Source: JBBROS01 sp965213845 (lineage in GTDB: Bacteria; Pseudomonadota; Alphaproteobacteria; Acetobacterales; Acetobacteraceae). From it: a stretch of DNA of 64,000 bases. The position numbers were made by a program, and so were the translations under genes. Shown piece by piece: positions 9,068-16,790 of the stretch. The notes under the pieces were generated by a model. It saw only the letters and a program-made list of their open reading frames with translations. It searched no databases and was not told where the DNA came from. Location: contig CBDCAI010000004.1 of assembly GCA_965213845.1 (NCBI GenBank), forward strand, positions 1,488,001 to 1,552,000. The letters are read 5' to 3'. Numbering within the stretch: the first letter of the stretch is position 1; every line of letters starts with the position of its first letter.

Positions 9068-10057
9068 ATGAGTGAAGACGTCGCCGTCGCCGGGTTGGGG
9101 CAGGGCTCGCAGCGGGTGGAGCACCCTTGGCGCTGGTCGCCGCCGCGCAACACCTGGCTGGTCCGGCTGTTCGACTACAAGCCGTTCCTGGCGGCGTTGT
9201 GTCTGTTCCCCGCGTTGGGCCTGCTGCTGGTCTTCCTGACCTACCCGCTGGGCCTTGGCGTGTTCCTGTCGTTCACGGACACCAAGATCGGGCGCCCGGG
9301 GGTCTGGGTGGGGCTCGAGAACTTCGAGAGCCTGTGGGATGACCGGATCTTCTGGCTGAGTGTCACGAACACGCTGTTCTACACGGGCGCCGCCACGGTG
9401 GGGAAGTTCGGGCTGGGGCTGTGGCTGGCGCTGCTGCTGAACCACAACATCGCCTTCAAGTCGTTGATCCGCGCCATCGTGCTGGTGCCGTGGATCGTGC
9501 CGACGGTGCTGTCGGCGATCGCGTTCTGGTGGATCTACGACCCGCAGTTCTCCATCATCTCCTACGTGTTGAAGTCGATGGGGCTGATCCACACCAACAT
9601 CGACTTCCTGGGCACGCCCTGGGCGGCGCGGCTGAGCCTGGTGGCGGCGAACATCTGGCGCGGCATCCCGTTTGTGGCGATCAGCCTGCTGGCCGGGCTG
9701 CAGACGATCTCGCCCTCGTTGTACGAGGCGGCGATGCTGGACGGGGCGACGCCGTGGCAGCGCTTCGTCAACGTGACCCTTCCGATGCTGATGCCGGTGC
9801 TGTCGGTGGTGCTGACGTTCTCGGTGCTGTTCACCTTCACCGATTTCCAACTGGTGTACGCCATCACCCGCGGCGGCCCGGTGAACGCGACCCACCTGAT
9901 GGCGACGCTGGCGTTCCAGCGCGGCATCCCGGGCGGGCAGCTGGGCGAGGGCGCGGCCATCGCGGTGGCCATGATCCCGTTCCTGGTGGCGGCGACGCTG
10001 TGCAGCTATTTCGGCCTGGCCCGGCGCAAGTGGCAGCAGGGAGAGGGCAATGACTGA
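9068..10057 (+). CDS. Carbohydrate ABC transporter permease, MalF type
   Basis: A 329-residue inner-membrane permease with six predicted membrane helices after a cytoplasmic N-terminus. The ABC-permease EAA loop is clear: EAAMLDGATPWQRFVNVTLP near residues 223-242. The sequence is of the MalF/UgpA type that pairs with a MalG-type permease. A purine-rich GGGGGAG stretch precedes the ATG at 9068. Its stop overlaps the next gene by 8 bases, so the two permeases form an operon. No ATPase or binding protein is adjacent. The binding-protein fragment at 1-753 is a possible partner, and a shared MsmK/UgpC-type ATPase elsewhere in the genome is likely (inference). Confidence 0.93.
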   Translation: MSEDVAVAGLGQGSQRVEHPWRWSPPRNTWLVRLFDYKPFLAALCLFPALGLLLVFLTYPLGLGVFLSFTDTKIGRPGVWVGLENFESLWDDRIFWLSVTNTLFYTGAATVGKFGLGLWLALLLNHNIAFKSLIRAIVLVPWIVPTVLSAIAFWWIYDPQFSIISYVLKSMGLIHTNIDFLGTPWAARLSLVAANIWRGIPFVAISLLAGLQTISPSLYEAAMLDGATPWQRFVNVTLPMLMPVLSVVLTFSVLFTFTDFQLVYAITRGGPVNATHLMATLAFQRGIPGGQLGEGAAIAVAMIPFLVAATLCSYFGLARRKWQQGEGND

Positions 10058-10946
10058 CACCGCTCCGGCCAACGCCACCGTCACCCCCGAGCGTCAGGGG
10101 GCGATGAACTGGGACAGCATCCCGCGCCGCATCGTCACGCTCTATATCCCGCTCGCCGTGTTCGTGATCGTGCTGCTGTTCCCGTTCTACTGGATGGCCG
10201 TCACGACGTTCAAGCCGAACAACGAGCTTTATGACTACAAGAACTTCAACCCGTTCTGGGTGACCTCGCCGACGCTGCAGAACGTCAAGAAGCTGCTGTT
10301 CGACACGGATTACCCGCAATGGCTGATGACGACGATGGGGATCGCCGCGGCGGCGACCTGCATCAGCATCTTCGCCAGCGTGCTGGCGGCCTATGCCATC
10401 CAGCGCCTGCGCTTCCGCGGCAGCGACTGGGTGGGGCTGGCGATCTACCTGGCCTACCTGGTGCCGCCCAGCATCCTGTTCATCCCGCTGGCGACGATGG
10501 TGTTCAAGCTGGGGCTGTTCGACACGCCCTGGGCATTGATCCTGACCTACCCGACCTTCCTGATCCCGTTCTGCACCTGGTTGCTGATCGGCTACTTCAA
10601 GTCGATCCCGTACGAGCTGGAGGAATGCGCGCTGATCGACGGCGCGACCCGGCTGCAGATCCTGCGGCGGATCACGCTGCCGCTGGCGGTGCCGGGGCTG
10701 ATCAGCGCCGGGATCTTCGCCTTCACCCTGTCGTGGAACGAGTTCATCTACGCGCTGGCCTTCATCCAGTCGTCGGAGAAGAAGACGGTGCCGGTGGCGG
10801 TGCTGACCCAGCTGGTGCAGGGCGACGACTACCAATGGGGGTCGTTGATGGCAGGCGCGTTGTTCGGGTCCATCCCGGTGGCGCTGCTGTACTCCTTCTT
10901 CGTCGAGTACTACGTCAGCTCCTTGACCGGTGCGGTGAAGGAGTAG
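10050..10946 (+). CDS. Carbohydrate ABC transporter permease, MalG type
   Basis: A 298-residue partner of the preceding permease. It shows the typical MalG opening helix (LYIPLAVFVIVLLFPFYWMA), four to five further helices and the EAA loop as EECALIDGATRLQILRRITLP near residues 190-210. Start ATG at 10050 lies inside the upstream gene in another frame, an arrangement typical of coupled membrane subunits. The pair forms the translocation pore of a sugar importer. Substrate cannot be read from the sequence. Confidence 0.93.
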   Translation: MTDTAPANATVTPERQGAMNWDSIPRRIVTLYIPLAVFVIVLLFPFYWMAVTTFKPNNELYDYKNFNPFWVTSPTLQNVKKLLFDTDYPQWLMTTMGIAAAATCISIFASVLAAYAIQRLRFRGSDWVGLAIYLAYLVPPSILFIPLATMVFKLGLFDTPWALILTYPTFLIPFCTWLLIGYFKSIPYELEECALIDGATRLQILRRITLPLAVPGLISAGIFAFTLSWNEFIYALAFIQSSEKKTVPVAVLTQLVQGDDYQWGSLMAGALFGSIPVALLYSFFVEYYVSSLTGAVKE

Positions 10947-11027
10947 CTCCTTGTTTCCGGCGGGGCGCGTTCCGAATTAGGGGCGGGGTCGACCGGACCT
11001 CGATCTTTCGGACGGACACATCACGCC

Positions 11028-11441
11028 ATGACGCGACGCGATCCTGTGGTCATCGCCTGGGGCATCGGGCTGGCGCTCGCTGCACTGGTCTTTGCGGTGG
11101 GGCCCGACCACTTCCTGTTCCGCCTGGCCGACACGCTGCACGTGTTCATGTGGCAGCTGGCCGAGGCGCTGGAGCAGCTTTCGGCGACAGCGATGGACGC
11201 GGTTCGGGCCCTGGCGATCGGGCTGTTCGTCACGTTCCTGGCGCTGGGGCTGGCGGTCGGCCGTCGCGGCGGCCGGGCCCGCGGGGCGATGCTGGTGGTG
11301 ACCGGGCTGTTCCTGTTCCTGGTGAGCGATGCCGCCCCGGGGGACCAGACCCGGTGGATCGCGGCCCTGGCCTTGTCGGCCGTCGGCGCTGCCGTCATGA
11401 CCGGGCGGCTGCGGCAGCACGCGGTGATCCTGCGCGGCTGA
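11028..11441 (+). CDS. Small hydrophobic membrane protein, unknown function
   Basis: A 137-residue protein that I do not recognise. Four hydrophobic segments are visible at about residues 7-25, 60-80, 88-102 and 108-126. A more polar stretch (residues 30-58) holds an amphipathic helix with LAEALEQLSAT. Short Arg-rich turns (GRRGGRARG, near residue 82) suggest cytoplasmic loops. The coding pattern (G/C at third positions) agrees with a real gene. It is 80 bases downstream of the permease operon, and its last 47 bases overlap the end of the convergent gene on the minus strand. Confidence 0.6.
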   Translation: MTRRDPVVIAWGIGLALAALVFAVGPDHFLFRLADTLHVFMWQLAEALEQLSATAMDAVRALAIGLFVTFLALGLAVGRRGGRARGAMLVVTGLFLFLVSDAAPGDQTRWIAALALSAVGAAVMTGRLRQHAVILRG

Positions 11442-11910
11442 CCGGCCCGGCATCCGGCCGCTGCTGACCGAGCGCCTGGGCCCGCAGCAGGGCCACGATG
11501 AGCTGGATCCCCTGGCCGTGCCAACGCTGGACGGCCTTGTGGTCTGCGCCGATGGCCAGGCCCACGCGGCGCCAGCTGAAGAGATGCCGTTCCGTCATCG
11601 GGTCCAGCAGGCAGCGGGCGCCCACGATGCGGCGCAGCACATAGCGGTCGGCGGGGATTATGGGGATCCAGCCGAGCGCCTGGTCCATCCGGGTGATCTG
11701 GGCGGCATCGGGGATCGCGGGCCGGACCCGCCCGCGATGGGTCCCGGTCTGGGCCGCGTCGCGGATCCAGTCGAGGCCGCTCTGGACGAGGCGGGTGGAG
11801 GGTCCCGTGTTGGGCAGGGCGAGAAGGGTGCGCCCGGCTTCTTCGAGTCGGGCGATCACGATCTCAGCGTTGATGGGGCCGTTTCCGGACGAAGTGTTGC
11901 GGTTAAGCAA
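11395..11910 (-). CDS. DUF6362-like protein, possibly phage-derived
   Basis: A 171-residue protein. Its layout resembles the DUF6362 proteins seen in alphaproteobacterial prophages: an N-terminal helix (EIVIARLEEAGRTLLALP), a central ITRMDQALGWI segment, then RRIVGARCL and a helix-turn-helix-like C-terminal part (RVGLAIGADHKAVQRWHGQGI). This is from memory and not verified. The TTG start is supported by AGGAA placed 7 bases upstream. The last 30 residues, rich in Ala/Arg, run into the convergent membrane-protein gene and may be an extension gained after loss of the original stop. The gene sits at the edge of a locally AT-richer patch, consistent with transfer. Confidence 0.65.
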   Translation of the reverse strand: MLNRNTSSGNGPINAEIVIARLEEAGRTLLALPNTGPSTRLVQSGLDWIRDAAQTGTHRGRVRPAIPDAAQITRMDQALGWIPIIPADRYVLRRIVGARCLLDPMTERHLFSWRRVGLAIGADHKAVQRWHGQGIQLIVALLRAQALGQQRPDAGPVSRAGSPRAAAAARS

Positions 11911-12015
11911 TATGATGTTCCTATTCGTGACGATTCTGCGACATACTGCTTCGTCGCAGTGCAGCAGGCTCAGGGAGGTCTGCGAGGGCAGGCTGCCTTG
12001 CAGAGGAAAATAAAC

Positions 12016-12231
12016 CTATTTAAGATCAAGGTTGAAGACGGGGTAGGGGTAGGGCGAGCCTTCGAGCGTGGTGCCGTCGATGAGGAGCCTCCAGCTGATC
12101 GGATGGCCTGCGGGCAGTGGGGATCGTTCGGCGTTGCCGGGTCGTCCGCAGACCCGGAAAACGAGATTGGCTGCGCGGCGGCGGGCGTTCATGGTCGCGT
12201 CTGGTGTCGGGTCCGGAGGGATGTTGGTCAT
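12016..12231 (-). CDS. Small hypothetical protein
   Basis: A 71-residue frame starting at ATG 12231, not recognised. The N-terminal half is Arg/Ala-rich with MNARRRAANLVFRVCG. The C-terminal half reads like a compact folded strand region (ISWRLLIDGTTLEGSPYPYP). No good Shine-Dalgarno is placed before the ATG. A TTGACG element lies about 40 bases upstream and could serve as a -35 box, which would leave almost no leader. An overlapping frame (12026-12256) is less convincing. It is co-oriented with the DUF6362-like gene and in the same AT-richer patch. It may be a gene remnant. Confidence 0.4.
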   Translation of the reverse strand: MTNIPPDPTPDATMNARRRAANLVFRVCGRPGNAERSPLPAGHPISWRLLIDGTTLEGSPYPYPVFNLDLK

Positions 12232-12519
12232 GAACGAAGGCTAGTTTTCCTATCATTTTTCGTCAAGGAGTTTCCGGCAGGCTTATCGTTCTGCGGCAGT
12301 CGAAGCGGGAACGAGGGTCTTGCGCAGTGGCTTGGGCCGGTGTGTCGGCCCAGGATTGGAGATGCGTGCAGTGCGTCATGAAGGCGAAACAGGATTATCT
12401 ATTTACAGGCCGGGGCTGTCCCGCATATGATGCAGTGCACTTGAGATTACGCTTCTGAGGCGACCAGGCGGCCGCTCACAGATTTCTGACATACATATTC
12501 ACGATCAAGGGGTTTTTCG
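12232..12519. other. AT-richer non-coding spacer before the RTX-like gene
   Basis: 288 bases without a convincing gene. Base composition is visibly lower in GC than the flanks, for example around 12390-12430 and 12485-12505. It should hold the promoter of the RTX-like gene. A TTGAGA at 12440 could be a -35 element, but I find no well-spaced -10 match. An AAGGGG about 8 bases before the ATG at 12520 is a usable ribosome-binding site. Confidence 0.4.
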
Positions 12520-13743
12520 ATGGCGACGATTACGGGCGGCAACACGACGATCCTCTTGAACGGCGGTTCCAACGACAGTTTGGCGCAGGGCCTTGCGGCG
12601 ACGCTGAGCGCGGCTTTGGCGGCGGGCACCCTGGTTGCGACCTCCACGCCTTCGATCAACCCGGCGACGGGCAACGGTCTCGCGAGCATCTCGGCGTCCG
12701 GGACGATCACCAACCTGGCTCCGAAGGTCACTGCGGCGATCATCTCCTCGAACGGCGGTTCGGTGACGGTGGTTGGCGGCGGCGGCACGGGCCAGAGCAT
12801 CGTGGCCGACAACACGAAGGTCACGTTCCAGACCGGCGGCGGCACGGGCACCGTTGTTGCGGGCGACGGCGGCAACCTGATCGGCACGCCCACCGCGGGC
12901 GGCGGCTCGTTCAGCATCTCCAGCGGCACGGGCAACGACACCATCATCGCGGCCACGGGCAACAACACGGTTTCCGCCGGCGCGGGTAGCAACCAGGTGT
13001 TCACGGGTGCGGCGCAGGACGTCGTCTTCTCGCAGGGCAACGACATCATCTCGGGCGTGCTGGGCTCGGCCGGCCAGACGGACACCGTGTTCGGCGGGTC
13101 CGGCACGGCGCTGATCGGCGAGGGCGCCAAGAGCCTCGTGTATGTGGGCGGCGCGGGTTCCGCGACCGTGCTCTCGGGCACCGGCAGCGACACCATCAAC
13201 ATCGGTGCCGGCGGCGGCATCTTCGGCGGCGGCACGGCCGGCAACAACCTGATCTCCACGGGCCTGACCGGCAGCAGCACCGTCTTCGGTGCCGGTTCCG
13301 GCGACGTCCTCACGGCGCGCGGCACGTCCACCAATCTGCTGATCGCCGGTGCGGGCAACGAGACGCTGACGGGCGCCGGTTCCACCGGGAACAACGTGTT
13401 CTTCGCCGGGTCCGGCAGCGTGAGCATCACCGGCGGCGCCGGCAACGACGTGATCTTCGCAGGCTCCGGCACGGCGACGGTCGATGGCGGCGCTGGTGCC
13501 GACCTCATCGCCATCGTGAGCGGCCGCGCCGGTGGCTCGGTCGTGATCAACGGGTTCCGCCCGGGGATCGACGGCGACCGCGTGACCCTGCAGGGCTACT
13601 CGGCCAGCACGCTCGCCAGCGCGATCGGCGGGGCGACGGCCGTCACCTCGAACGGGCTCGCCAGCCAGCAGATCTCGCTCACCGACGGGACCAAGATCAC
13701 CTTCACGGGCGTCACCAACCTCACCGCCGGCAACTTCGTCTGA
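12520..13743 (+). CDS. RTX-like glycine-rich repeat protein, probable type I secretion substrate
   Basis: A 407-residue protein with no N-terminal signal peptide. The body is a long run of Gly/Ala/Thr/Asn-rich beta-roll repeats. Some fit the calcium-binding nonapeptide GGxGxDxUx (GGAGNDVIF, GGAGADLIA); many are degenerate (GTGNDTIIA, GAGSNQVFT). The last 60 residues (ITFTGVTNLTAGNFV end) have the strand-rich form of C-terminal type I secretion signals, as in proteins of Acetobacteraceae and Caulobacter. It is probably exported by an ABC/MFP/TolC system to the surface or medium; those genes are not in the window. Even codon use and paired downstream hairpins suggest high expression. An S-layer or biofilm role is possible but unproved. 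Confidence 0.8.
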   Translation: MATITGGNTTILLNGGSNDSLAQGLAATLSAALAAGTLVATSTPSINPATGNGLASISASGTITNLAPKVTAAIISSNGGSVTVVGGGGTGQSIVADNTKVTFQTGGGTGTVVAGDGGNLIGTPTAGGGSFSISSGTGNDTIIAATGNNTVSAGAGSNQVFTGAAQDVVFSQGNDIISGVLGSAGQTDTVFGGSGTALIGEGAKSLVYVGGAGSATVLSGTGSDTINIGAGGGIFGGGTAGNNLISTGLTGSSTVFGAGSGDVLTARGTSTNLLIAGAGNETLTGAGSTGNNVFFAGSGSVSITGGAGNDVIFAGSGTATVDGGAGADLIAIVSGRAGGSVVINGFRPGIDGDRVTLQGYSASTLASAIGGATAVTSNGLASQQISLTDGTKITFTGVTNLTAGNFV

Positions 13744-13750
13744 TCGGACT

Positions 13751-13783
13751 TCCGGCTTCCGGGGCAGTGCCCCGAAGGCCGGA
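13751..13783 (+). terminator. Long hairpin directly after the RTX-like gene
   Basis: Arms of about 15 bases, TCCGGCTTCCGGGGC and GCCCCGAAGGCCGGA, face each other across a 3-base loop with two mismatches. It starts 7 bases after the stop codon. The nearest T run is about 12 bases further on, so it may protect the transcript 3' end or act in tandem with the next hairpin. Confidence 0.55.
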
Positions 13784-13804
13784 CCGCAGCGCGACAATTT
13801 TTGG

Positions 13805-13832
13805 AAAAGCCGGGCCGCAAGGTCCGGCTTTT
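13805..13832 (+). terminator. Rho-independent terminator
   Basis: A perfect 9-bp stem, AAAAGCCGG (13805-13813) and CCGGCTTTT (13824-13832), with a 10-base loop and the T-rich arm at the 3' side. It is placed to end the RTX-like transcript; the A-rich arm means it could also work on the minus strand. Confidence 0.8.
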
Positions 13833-13930
13833 CTCGTTCAGGCGCCCCAGACATGGACAGCCACAACCTTCCCTGCTGCTTTATTTCCAGGTCATCGGCA
13901 TCCCTTTCGCTCATGCGCCGTTCTGAGTCT

Positions 13931-14080
13931 ATGACCCAGTCCTTCCAGTCGCAGATGCCCGAACCCGTCCCGCAGCCCGGCCCCGCGCCGATCCAGGAAC
14001 CCCCTGCGGATTCGCCACCGCTTGAGATCCCCCCGAATGACGATCCGGTCCAGACGCCGATCCCTGCTCGCATGATGTGA
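13931..14080 (+). CDS. Proline-rich microprotein
   Basis: A 49-residue protein made largely of Pro, Glu, Gln and Asp: it opens MTQSFQSQMPEPVPQPGP and ends PIPARMM, with IPPNDDPVQTP in the middle. I recall similar short proline/acid-rich hypothetical proteins in proteobacterial genomes, but this is unverified. It would be unstructured and soluble, with no signal or membrane segment. The open frame extends upstream to 13853, but that extension has no such bias. Function unknown. Confidence 0.55.
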   Translation: MTQSFQSQMPEPVPQPGPAPIQEPPADSPPLEIPPNDDPVQTPIPARMM

Positions 14081-14190
14081 CCGTTCCCGCTCTGCTGACC
14101 GCCATCGCATAATCCGCGACAAACCTTTCGGCTTGGTTAATGCAGAGCGGAGCACCGGTCGGGACAACGGAGCGGGAGCGTCATGACGGC

Positions 14191-15372
14191 TCAGACCCGC
14201 GCGCGCGTCCCCGGGGCAAGCCTTTCCCGCAGCCACAGGAAAGGCCGCTCGATCGCCGTATAGCACAGCGTCGATACAGCTAGGGTCGCCAGGGTCGTCG
14301 CGACGACCTGCACCACGACGCCTGCCAGCCCGGTAGCGCCCGGAAGGTAAAGCGCGACAGCCAGGATGACGCCGAGGTGCGTGAGGTAGATGGAGTACGA
14401 CAGGACGCTGACCCGTTCGATGGCCCAACCCACCCCCCGGCCGAGCCGCATCCTCGTTCGGGCCAGCGCGACCACCGCGACGGCGAAGACCAGGTTCAGG
14501 ACCGCATATTGTTCGGCCATGTAGACGGGGCCCCATCGAGCGAAGCCGTTCTCGACCAGCCGGTCCACCGGAACGCTGACGATCGTGGTGAACAGCGCGC
14601 CGAGACCGACGACGACGATCAGGCAGCCCAGGAGCACAAGACCGCCCGCCCTCCGCCACCTAAGATCGATCCAGCCGGGTCTGGCTGCCACGGCCCAGGC
14701 GGCCAGCGCGCCATAGGCGGCGCAGTCCATCCGCAGAAACGGGCTTTCATGCACCACGCCCCAGTCGACGGACAGGCCACCATACGCGTTGGCCAGCCGC
14801 AACGCGGTGCACGCGGCGATCAAGCCCAGCGCCGTCAGGCCCACCAGCCCTGCGCCACGGCGCAGCAGGGCGGATCCGGCGAGCATCACCAGCGGGAAGA
14901 AGAAGTAGAAATACTCCTCCATCACCAGCGACCACGACACCGGCAGCGGCCTTGCCTCGGCGGGGTGGAAGTTCTGCAGCAGCAGCGCCGAATGTCCGAC
15001 ATCCATGCCCAGCCACAGGGCCATGCCCCACAGCACCACGTAGTAGGCCGGCAAGGTCCTGAACCAGCGGCGCACCATGAAGACGAACACGCCGCGCGCC
15101 GTAAGGTCGGTCTGGGCCAGCCGGACCAGGATGCCGCCGATCAGGAAGCCGCTCAGCGAGAAGAACAGCTCGACCCCGGCATGGCCGACGAAGCTCATGG
15201 CGGTCGCCGCGACGCCCGGCAGCGCGCCGGTGACGGTCGTCACGTGGCTGCCGAAGACCATGAGGATGGCCAGCGCCCGGGCGATGTCGAGCCCCACGTT
15301 CCGGACTGGCGCGGAACCGGAGGCCCTCGGCTCGATTTCACGCGGGCGGGTCGCAGGCGCGTGGCCGTCCAA
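14191..15372 (-). CDS. Membrane-bound acyltransferase, family 3 (OafA/NodX type)
   Basis: A 393-residue integral membrane protein with about ten hydrophobic helices. The N-terminal block NVGLDIARALAILMVFGSHV contains the conserved Arg and His of acyltransferase family 3. VMEEYFYFFFPLVML and the RRWFRTLPAYYVVL segment are also family features. Such enzymes O-acetylate or O-acylate surface polysaccharides, Nod factors or lipids in the inner membrane. The start is taken as TTG at 15372 because GGAG lies 8 bases upstream and the conserved block starts about 24 residues later. A much longer open frame upstream has no similarity. It is divergent from the lipoprotein gene at 15541. Confidence 0.88.
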   Translation of the reverse strand: MDGHAPATRPREIEPRASGSAPVRNVGLDIARALAILMVFGSHVTTVTGALPGVAATAMSFVGHAGVELFFSLSGFLIGGILVRLAQTDLTARGVFVFMVRRWFRTLPAYYVVLWGMALWLGMDVGHSALLLQNFHPAEARPLPVSWSLVMEEYFYFFFPLVMLAGSALLRRGAGLVGLTALGLIAACTALRLANAYGGLSVDWGVVHESPFLRMDCAAYGALAAWAVAARPGWIDLRWRRAGGLVLLGCLIVVVGLGALFTTIVSVPVDRLVENGFARWGPVYMAEQYAVLNLVFAVAVVALARTRMRLGRGVGWAIERVSVLSYSIYLTHLGVILAVALYLPGATGLAGVVVQVVATTLATLAVSTLCYTAIERPFLWLRERLAPGTRARV

Positions 15373-15540
15373 CAGCGTGTCTCCGCGAGGTGGTGGGGGA
15401 TACCATCGCGCGCCCGCGCCTGGCAACACGCGCCCTGCGCGCCACCCCCGTGCCGCACGGGCGAATGGTTTCCGTCTGCGAGGCTTGTTCAACGGCGCGC
15501 GGCCGGGCACGGTGGGCCTCAATCCTTGCCGGGACGCATC

Positions 15541-16653
15541 ATGCACCGCCTCGCCTCCTTCCTGCTTCTCGGTCTCGTTGCCGGCTGCGCCGCCCCGCCC
15601 CAGGGCGATACCCCGTTCACGCCGACGCCGGCCATGCTCTCGGTGCTTGAGGAACGGCAGGCGATGCATGCCCAGACCCTGTCCGGCCTCTCGGTTGCCC
15701 GGGCGCGGGACGTGCCCACCCTGGTCGACGCCGCCCGCGCGATCCCGAACGTGAAGGGCCTGCCGGCCACCTTCACCGACGTGCCGCAGGTGCAGCAGCT
15801 TGTCGCCAGCGGGGCCGACGGCGCCTTGGCGGCCCGGCTTTATCGCCCGGTGCTGGCCAAGGACACGCCGGTGATCCTGTATTATCCCGGGGGCACCTGG
15901 GCCACCGGCACGCTCGACACCTATGAGGAGTCGGCCCGGCAGCTGGCCGCCCGAACCGGATGGGTCGTGGTCAGCCTGCGGACCCGCCTGGCGCCCGAGG
16001 CCAAGTTCCCGGCGATCCATGACGACGCCTTCGCCCTGTATCAGTGGGCCCGCGCCCACCTGCGCGAATGGGGTGCCGACCCGACCCGGGTGGCGCTGGC
16101 CGGCGAGGGCCCCGGCGCCAACCTGGCGCTCAGCACCGCGATGCTGGCGCGCGACCGTGCGGCGGCGGGCTCGCCCACCCCCGCACCCGACCACCTGCTG
16201 CTGATCACGCCGCTGGCCGGCACCGCCTTGCACACGGACAGCATGGGCGAGAACAGCCGCAGCCAGCCGCTGCAGCGCGCGACGGTGGATTGGGCGCAGG
16301 ACCTGTATGCTCCCGACGACCTGGACAACCCGCGGATCGATCTTGCGGCCCGCAACGACTTCGCCGGCCTGCCCCCCACGACCATCGTGCTGGCGCAGAT
16401 CGATCCGTTGCGGTCGGGCGGCGAGGCGCTGGCCACGAAGCTGACGGCGGCGGGGGTGCCGACGGACGCCCGCCTGTTCCCCGGCACCACGGCAGACTTC
16501 TTCGGCCTGGCCAGCACCGTCCCGGATGCCGCGGCGGCGGAGAAGTATGCGGCAGGCCGGCTCAGGGTCGCCTTCACCCGGCCGGCGCTGCCCGTGCTGA
16601 CTGGACCGGTCCGGCCGGTGCGGCACTCCCGGGCACTCCGGCGGCGGCGCTGA
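15541..16653 (+). CDS. Alpha/beta-hydrolase-fold lipoprotein lacking catalytic Ser and His
   Basis: A 370-residue protein with a lipoprotein signal (residues 1-15, lipobox VAGC, Cys16). The body follows the hormone-sensitive-lipase type alpha/beta hydrolase: PVILYYPGGTWATG in place of the HGGG oxyanion region, YQWARAHLREWGADPTRVALAGE leading to the nucleophile elbow, and QIDPLRSGGEAL with the acid Asp288. At the elbow the residues are GEGPGA, with Gly190 where Ser is expected. The usual His of the C-terminal HGF motif is Ala318 (GTTADFFG). Two of three triad residues are therefore missing, while the frame and fold are intact. It is probably a binding or scaffold protein in the envelope rather than an esterase (inference). 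Confidence 0.82.
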   Translation: MHRLASFLLLGLVAGCAAPPQGDTPFTPTPAMLSVLEERQAMHAQTLSGLSVARARDVPTLVDAARAIPNVKGLPATFTDVPQVQQLVASGADGALAARLYRPVLAKDTPVILYYPGGTWATGTLDTYEESARQLAARTGWVVVSLRTRLAPEAKFPAIHDDAFALYQWARAHLREWGADPTRVALAGEGPGANLALSTAMLARDRAAAGSPTPAPDHLLLITPLAGTALHTDSMGENSRSQPLQRATVDWAQDLYAPDDLDNPRIDLAARNDFAGLPPTTIVLAQIDPLRSGGEALATKLTAAGVPTDARLFPGTTADFFGLASTVPDAAAAEKYAAGRLRVAFTRPALPVLTGPVRPVRHSRALRRRR

Positions 16654-16683
16654 TCCCGCGCAGCCCGGCTGCCCTGAGCGGAT

Positions 16684-16728
16684 GTGCACCTGCGATGCAC
16701 GGCGGGACGTGCACCTGCCATGCACGGC
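16684..16728. promoter_or_regulatory. Tandem dyad sites upstream of the MFS gene
   Basis: Two 20-base copies differing at one position: GTGCACCTGCGATGCACGGC (16684-16703) and GTGCACCTGCCATGCACGGC (16709-16728), a 25-base offset. Each is itself a dyad, GTGCA and TGCAC with 7 bases between. A related GGTGCATATACGC follows at about 16745. The layout suits an operator bound by a dimeric regulator for the MFS gene 62 bases downstream. No regulator gene is adjacent. Confidence 0.5.
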
Positions 16729-16790
16729 CCAGCCTTGCTGATAGGTGCATATACGCTTAGGCCGGATAACCGCTGTCGGGAACCCGTGCC

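Noticed and set aside
12447..14073. Long minus-strand frames opposite the RTX-like gene
   Set aside because: Their Pro/Val or Asp/Arg/Ala-rich translations mirror the repeated plus-strand codons; the plus-strand protein has recognisable repeats and a good ribosome-binding site.
14191..16725. 844-codon frame suggesting a very long acyltransferase
   Set aside because: The part upstream of 15372 is antisense to the lipoprotein gene; TTG 15372 with GGAG gives a normal family length.
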